Of a stretch of DNA of 64,000 nt, positions 59,031-64,000 are shown one piece after another. Origin of the DNA: Dactylorhiza incarnata (lineage: Eukaryota; Streptophyta; Magnoliopsida; Asparagales; Orchidaceae); the NCBI GenBank assembly GCA_033032865.1, contig JAWHQI010000005.1:10564001-10628000 (forward strand). Reading direction: 5' to 3'. A program made the translations under genes and the position numbers. The notes under the pieces are model-generated. The model was not told where the DNA came from. It did no database searches and saw only the letters and a program-made list of their open reading frames with translations. How positions within the stretch are numbered: the first letter of the stretch is position 1; each line of letters opens with the position of its first letter.

Positions 59031-59045
59031 CTAGCTCTGATACCA
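59031..59045 (-). other. Primer binding site of NF
   Basis: TGGTATCAGAGCTAG on the minus strand, complementary to initiator tRNA-Met, two bases inside the LTR end. Confidence 0.87.
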
Positions 59046-59047
59046 CT

Positions 59048-60328
59048 TGTTGGATCGGTAGGCGCCCTTAGAGGGGGTGAATAAGGGTTTTAAAAACTTA
59101 CATTATATTTTGAAATACTTGCTTATGATAAGAAATCAAAATTGTGATTTTGTTTAAAGATCTAAATTGTTTATAATAAAGGAGAGGATAATAAACAATT
59201 TAGAGAAATGAAGAACAAATCAATTTTATTACACAAAGAGAGACATGATTATTATTAATAAAATTGATTACAAAATTTTGATTTCAATTACGCTAGAAAT
59301 CAAAGCGAAAAATGAAAGACTCTTTTTGTTTTCTATACCGACTCGTATCCCCACGAACCGGTTGGCTTTAGCCGATCCTTCCCCGGATACAGCCTCAAGA
59401 CGCTCTAGCCAACCCTTCCCCATATATGGCCTCGAGCACCCCCTTGACCTACACCCGAGACCTAGTCGCCAACATGAGGCGAATTTCTGCCCTAAGTCCT
59501 ACCCAGACCTAGTCGCCAACACGAGGCGAATTTACTACACGATTTTAAAAGAAAAGATGTGAAATACAAAGACAATACTATAAAACTCCCTATATATGGA
59601 TCTCTTGGAGAAGTAGACGAAGACGCAGAGTATGATCGTAGTCGATGCGGTCTTTCGTCACGATGATGACGCGTGTTGAAATCTTCTCCACGGATCTCCT
59701 TAAGCCTTTATGGATTTGTGGGAGTATCTCTCTGAACCTTCCTCTATCTATTGTGGCACGAAGCTCTGGAATTTTAGATCTCAAGAGCATTGTGAAGACC
59801 GAGCCAAGGGGTCCTTTTTATAGACTTAGTGCTAGCGCCTGCGCTAGTGCTACCGCCGGCGCTATCCCATTTTAGGACATATTCTGCGCGGCAGAATCTT
59901 CAATCAGAGGAAACATTTCTCCCTTGTCTTCTGTGCTCTGAGCTACCGCCTGCGCTATCGGATACCGCCAGGTGCTATCTCCTTCTATATGTGCTCCCGG
60001 AATTTGCGCTTAAGCAAATATTTCGTCGATCGGATTTTCGTCGAACGCAGCTAACATTTCATCGAGCGAATTTTTGTCGAACGCAGTTATGAGCATTTCG
60101 TCGAGAGGCGCTTACAGTTCGTCGAACGATAGCTAACGCCTGCGCTAGGACTACCGTCGGCGCTAGTAGGAGTGTTGGATTTGATGGCTCAACTTTGGGG
60201 GAAACCTTCTTATGTAATCCTTGAGTCATGTGGACTTTGTTATCCTGCACACTTAAACACACAAGATCAAATACACATAGGATTTGTTATTCTCAAACCT
60301 AGGAGATGCGAAAGACCATGTTCCAACA
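59048..60328 (-). repeat. NF 5' LTR
   Basis: The 1281 bases on the minus strand run TGTTGGAACATGG...CCGATCCAACA. Motif cluster 59825-60175. TATA box (minus) 59815-59823. CCCCCTCTAAGGG block near the end. Confidence 0.9.
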
Positions 60329-60333
60329 CCAAT

Positions 60334-60709
60334 GCTAAGGTACATAACCATAAAAATAACTTATCATGGCAATGTTTTAAATCACATTCTTGATATCATA
60401 ACATGTAAATGTTAACATAAATTTTGGCATTACAGATAATGTCATGATAGATTATTTTCATGACAACATAACAACATTGTTTAATCAAAACAACAACATT
60501 GTTAACTATATATATGTCTAGGCATCACATAAGATTTAGAGCATTAATATGTAATAGCATTAAGCTTGATTAAAATTGGCATATAACACAAATAGAATTA
60601 GTTCAACAGAATTATCACTTTCATTGCTGTCATATTGATGATACATTGTTCAAATTATAATTTGATTTAATGAATAACTAAATACATAGATCTAAGTTTT
60701 TCTTTTTTT
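60334..60709 (-). other. E 3' untranslated stretch
   Basis: AT-rich sequence between the E post-pol ORF and the NF insertion. It contains no gene and continues at 52255 beyond NF. Confidence 0.6.
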
Positions 60710-62995
60710 TTACGAAGTGGAGCATTCTGCATTATCAGCAACAACTTCCTTCCCTTTGGCAGTAGCCTCCTTGTCTTCAGCCGCAACATCCTTGTTTTCA
60801 GTAGCAGTGTCCTTTTCTGCATTTGCTGCTTCTATCTCAGCTAGCTTCCTCTTATTTTCTTGCCTCTTGAAGTAAAGGTATGGCTTTGGAATGTATCTAG
60901 AAGGCATCCTCTTGGATTGTGCTTCCTCACTAGATTCTCCTTGAAAATTCTTTATCTTTTTGTGTTCCTTTCAAGGTGCCTTATCCACTCTTCAGTTGGA
61001 TAGATTCTATCAATGTCTTTGCAGACTTGTCCATGGCTCAGCCAGGCATTAAGAATGATGCTCTTGGAGTCCGCACTCCAGTACTTATAATTAAGGTCAT
61101 TGCCCTGCTCATCCCTTTACTTAGCAATGTATTCTTCAGCTAGCATCACCTGTTCTCTTTTCCTTCTCTTTGCAAGCTGAGCATTTTGAGCTATTTTGGC
61201 TTGCCCTTCAAAGTCAAAAACTTTCTTTCTATAATTATCCAGCAAGGGAAGATTTAGGGCTATCCTGGTTCCTTGTAGCACTTTGAGAGCCAATTCAGAA
61301 TTGGTCTCAGCATTGGCCACCTCCCCCTTTCTGGCTTCTTCAAACACTTTGGCTTCTATTGTCTGGGAGGTAGCATCTACAGAACCTAAAAGTATTTGGA
61401 AGGCATTTTCCAAGTCAGACTTGAGCTCATCCTTCATTTTCTATGCTTCTCCAATCATTGTAGTGGTTGTTTTCCATACAAAGTCTTCAATGTGATTGGA
61501 GGACTTTTCAATGACTTCATTTGTCTTGCTCTACCATGACTTTTTTCTTTACAAATAAGATGGAGCTATCAATATATTTCTTAATGGAATTCATCTGACC
61601 TTCAATTAATAAATGGATTGAATTGATGAGTTGATCATTTGATATTGTAGATGTTGAAGCATTGTTTTCAGGGACTGCTGGCTCCATTGCCTGTTGGTCA
61701 TGCTCCACTTCAGCTTGAGCAGGGAAGTGCTCCCCCTCAGCTTTATCACTGGCTGGGCTTCAGCATCCATCTTTGCTTGCCCCCCTCATTTGGAGCACCT
61801 TCATCTTCCTTATCAGAAGCTCTCTTGTGCTGCTACCCCTTAGGTGGTGTATTATCCTGGTCCTCATTATGTCCCCAGAAATCTATTGGTTCAGCAGGAA
61901 TTAGCTTAAAATAATTTTTATATTTGATATTATTGAATCAATCATACCCTGAAGATCAGCAGCAAAGATTCCTTGATCATCTTCATGATCTTCTGAATAG
62001 GATTGCACAATTTGTACTCCTTTATCAGCAGCAGCAGCAGTCTTTTCCTTACGATACTCTTTCTCAGCAGCAACATCCTTTTCACTTTCATGCTCTTTCT
62101 CAGGAGCATGGCCTTCATGACCTTCAGTTTCATGTTCTCCTTCTTAATTATCTTTTGGTGGACTGCTGGCTGGTCCATGATTGTCCACAGCTGGGACATT
62201 GTCTTCTGCCTCTGACCCAGAATCAGAGCAAACTATTCTGGCTTTCCTCAGCCCTTTAACTAAAGTTTTCTTCTTCTCCTTGGGCTCAGAGGGTTGGCTC
62301 ATGAGGAGGACCCTTGAGAATCTATCCAAGGTTTTAATGTCCATCCTCTTCAAGTAATGAGGGTTTGTTCCTTTTGCCTTAACAAAATCCTCTGGATATG
62401 TGCTTAGAAGGTAGAGTGAGAGAATTTTTCCTAGGTTGGGGGCCTGCAGACATTCTCTGATCCTTTGAAATAACACATCTTCCTATGATGTCTTCTTATT
62501 TAGAATTACTATAGACATCAATTCAAACATATGTTTGGAAATTGGGTCATGTGATCCTGGCTTACACAAAACTACTTTGCCAACAATATCTGAGAGCAGC
62601 TTGCCCCACTGATTGAAGAACTTTCTCTTTAGCGAGCTAATCTTAGCATCACTATATTCACACCACTGGAGTGCTTGATCTTTATCTTTTTTAGATACCT
62701 CTTCTTCACTGCAAGAGGTCAGTTGAAGGGCCTTTTCCATCTTCCTTGGAGAGATTTTTATCTTTATGCTTCCTATTTTGGCCTTGAATGAAGAATTAGA
62801 GGAAGACATCTTGGCATTATTGAAGAATTCTAGAACTTCAGTTCTAAGAATTATGGATGGCTCAGATATAACATATTCCAGTACTTGATCTAATAGATGT
62901 TGAATCATTTCTCTTATCTCTGTTAGGGCATTCTGGAATCCATTTCGAACTATCTCATAACCTTCCTAGAGATCTTTTGCCATCTTTGGCGCCAT
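60710..62995 (-). pseudogene. E post-pol (env-like) ORF, decayed
   Basis: It begins MAPKMAKDL at 62995, like the D homologue (MAPKINSGF). A stop follows at once, and the frame reopens to 62483 with the shared domain LLSDIVGKVVLCKPGSHD, ending in a stop after NKKTS. It continues at 62476-62144 (LGKILSLYLLSTYPEDF, then a basic KKKTLVKGLRKAR and acidic segment). Shorter pieces follow down to 60710: an acidic E/K/A-rich part, a helical coiled-coil-like part (61437-61117) and an Ala/Glu/Lys-rich end. At least four stops and shifts. Architecture matches C and D: N-terminal domain, low-complexity middle, coiled coil, charged end. No membrane segment seen. Confidence 0.68.
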
Positions 62996-63411
62996 TTCTT
63001 CTCAAGAACAAAACGTTGAGATGAGAGGGATGAGGGTTCATCTCGCCGGCTAGGGTAATAAGGATGTAATTAATTATTTAACACTTTTCTACTTATAGTA
63101 GCTGGTCTTAGGTTTAGATTTGCCCTAAGTGTATATGTTGATTAGACTAATCAATTTGATGGATTTTACATTGCTGACATGTCAATTAGGGCATGTTTTA
63201 ATTTAGCCAACCCATCTCAGCGGAACCGCTGAAACGGAGTAACAATCTGCTGGGACAAGAGATTGTCAACCGCTGAGACAGTCTTAGCCGTCTCAGCGGA
63301 TCAGCTGGAACCTTCTAAGTTGTATCAGCTGATCTCACTGCCTATTAGTGAATCATATACTTAGGATAATATCTAGTCCTAAACATGCTACTAAGTATTT
63401 TAGATAGCAAC
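62996..63411 (-). promoter_or_regulatory. Spacer upstream of the E post-pol ORF, with LTR-type palindromes
   Basis: No coding frame. 63215-63330 carries several CTCAGCGG(A/T)...CCGCTGAGA words, the same palindrome class as the E LTR. It corresponds in position to the motif-bearing spacer of C. Confidence 0.55.
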
Positions 63412-64000
63412 TGTTGGAATATGGTCTTCCGCATCTCCTAGGTTTGAGAATAACAAATCCTATGTGTATTTGATCTTGTGTGTTTAAGTGTGCAGGAAAT
63501 CAAAGTCCACATGACTCAAGGATGATTGCCCCCAATTTTGAGCCAGCAATTCCAAGTCTCCCTCTAGCGCCGGCGGTAGCACTTAGCGCCTGGCGCTAGC
63601 GATGATAGCGCAATTCCGGGAGCACATATGGAACGAGATAGCGCCTGGCGGTAGCCGATAGCGCAGGCGGTAGCGACGCACACAGTTGGCAAGGAGGAAT
63701 TGTTTCCTCGGATTGAAGATTCTGCCGCGCAAAATGTGTCCTAATATGGGATAGCGCTGGGGGTAGCCGATAGCGCTGGCGGTAGCGCAAAGCAATAGAG
63801 GAAGGCGGCCGGCTTGCTTAAAATGAAGGATTCTCACGCGGAGAATATTTCCTAAACTGGGATAGCGCCGGCGGTAGCGATAGCGCAGGCGCTAGCTCCA
63901 AGGCTATAAAAAGGACCCCTTGGTTCCGTCTTCATTATCCTCTTCAGATCCAGAATTCCAGAGATTCGTGCCACAGCATAGAGAGGAAGTTTCAGAGTGA
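63412..64000 (+). repeat. NF-family LTR, + strand, cut by window edge
   Basis: It begins TGTTGGAATATGGTCTTCCG, like the NF LTR read on the minus strand, and follows it to the window end. No polypurine tract precedes it, so it is a 5' LTR or a solo LTR. Motif cluster 63560-63900 is of the GATAGCGCCGGCGGTAGC type. TATA box CTATAAAAA at 63904-63912. Confidence 0.88.

Larger units (their letters stand above)
52261..60328 (-). mobile_element. NF: non-autonomous copia-type element
   Basis: The element spans 8068 bases with target duplication CCAAT (52256-52260 and 60329-60333) in the 3' region of E. 5' LTR 60328-59048, primer site for initiator tRNA-Met, shortened gag 58999-57526, then about 4 kb without genes, polypurine tract and 3' LTR 53493-52261. 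No protease, integrase or reverse transcriptase motif is present. Other family fragments are at 1-848 and 63412-64000, so it is a repeated family. Confidence 0.88.
50874..63411 (-). mobile_element. E: Sirevirus-like copia element, 3' part
   Basis: It consists of a 3' LTR, polypurine tract, 3' untranslated region, post-pol-type ORF and the spacer upstream of it. NF is inserted at 52261-60328, and another NF-family LTR interrupts E at 63412. The pol, gag and 5' LTR are beyond the window. The shared domain of its ORF and its tract place it in the same lineage as C and D. Confidence 0.78.

Noticed and set aside
1..63412. The NF pieces at the two window ends being halves of one element
   Set aside because: The left piece is the 3' interior and the right one is an LTR start. 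They are 63 kb apart with other elements between, and no target duplication joins them.
1..64000. A host gene among the open frames
   Set aside because: Every frame of size falls inside an element with LTRs or has retrotransposon motifs. The antisense genes of G are the only candidates for captured host genes, and they belong to the element as seen here.

Overview
The window is angiosperm nuclear heterochromatin. Every stretch I could identify belongs to a long-terminal-repeat (LTR) retrotransposon, and I found no host protein gene. Plant origin is indicated by initiator-tRNA-Met primer sites (TGGTATCAGAG), Sirevirus-like Ty1/copia polyproteins with an extra ORF after pol, and a Tat-like Ty3/gypsy element with two RNase H regions, antisense genes and a 3' satellite-like array. 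The species cannot be told from the sequence.

Layout. 1-848: internal piece of a copia-type family called NF here, + strand. About 849-17762: 3' part of a gypsy element (G-left), interrupted at 2457-15397 by a pol-less element X (+ strand, target duplication GGTTA). X is itself interrupted by a related minus-strand element Y (6722-13081). 17768-19139: N-terminal gag of a minus-strand copia element C. 19241-20681: one C LTR shared by two C units. 20682-28296 and 34653-35423: post-pol (env-like) ORF, pol and gag tail of the right-hand C unit, interrupted by a solo LTR S (21855-23353) and by a pol-less copia element D (28302-34647, TSD AGGTT). 35424-47745: complete gypsy element G (TSD TAGTT) inside C gag. 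47751-50697: C gag start, primer site and 5' LTR. 50874-63411: 3' LTR and post-pol ORF of another minus-strand copia element E, interrupted by NF (52261-60328, TSD CCAAT). 63412-64000: 5' end of another NF LTR, + strand.

History. G sits at the same base of C gag, with the same TAGTT flank, at 17763 and at 47746. The LTR at 19241-20681 has a primer site and gag on one side and a polypurine tract and env-like ORF on the other. This is the product expected from unequal crossing-over between the two LTRs of C after G had landed in it: a roughly 30 kb tandem unit. X, Y, S and D then landed in one unit or the other. Order of events: C, then G in C, then duplication of C plus G, then the later insertions.

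Function. C and G once encoded gag, protease, integrase, reverse transcriptase and RNase H, and both are now interrupted by stops and frameshifts. X, Y, D and NF carry gag-like or accessory ORFs without pol and would have relied on partners such as C and G. The most unusual content is: two antisense genes in G with phase-consistent introns; family-specific palindromic motif clusters in the LTRs of every family, which recur inside C, E and NF; an intron-like insertion in the post-pol ORF of D; and a plastid-like trnD fragment in NF.
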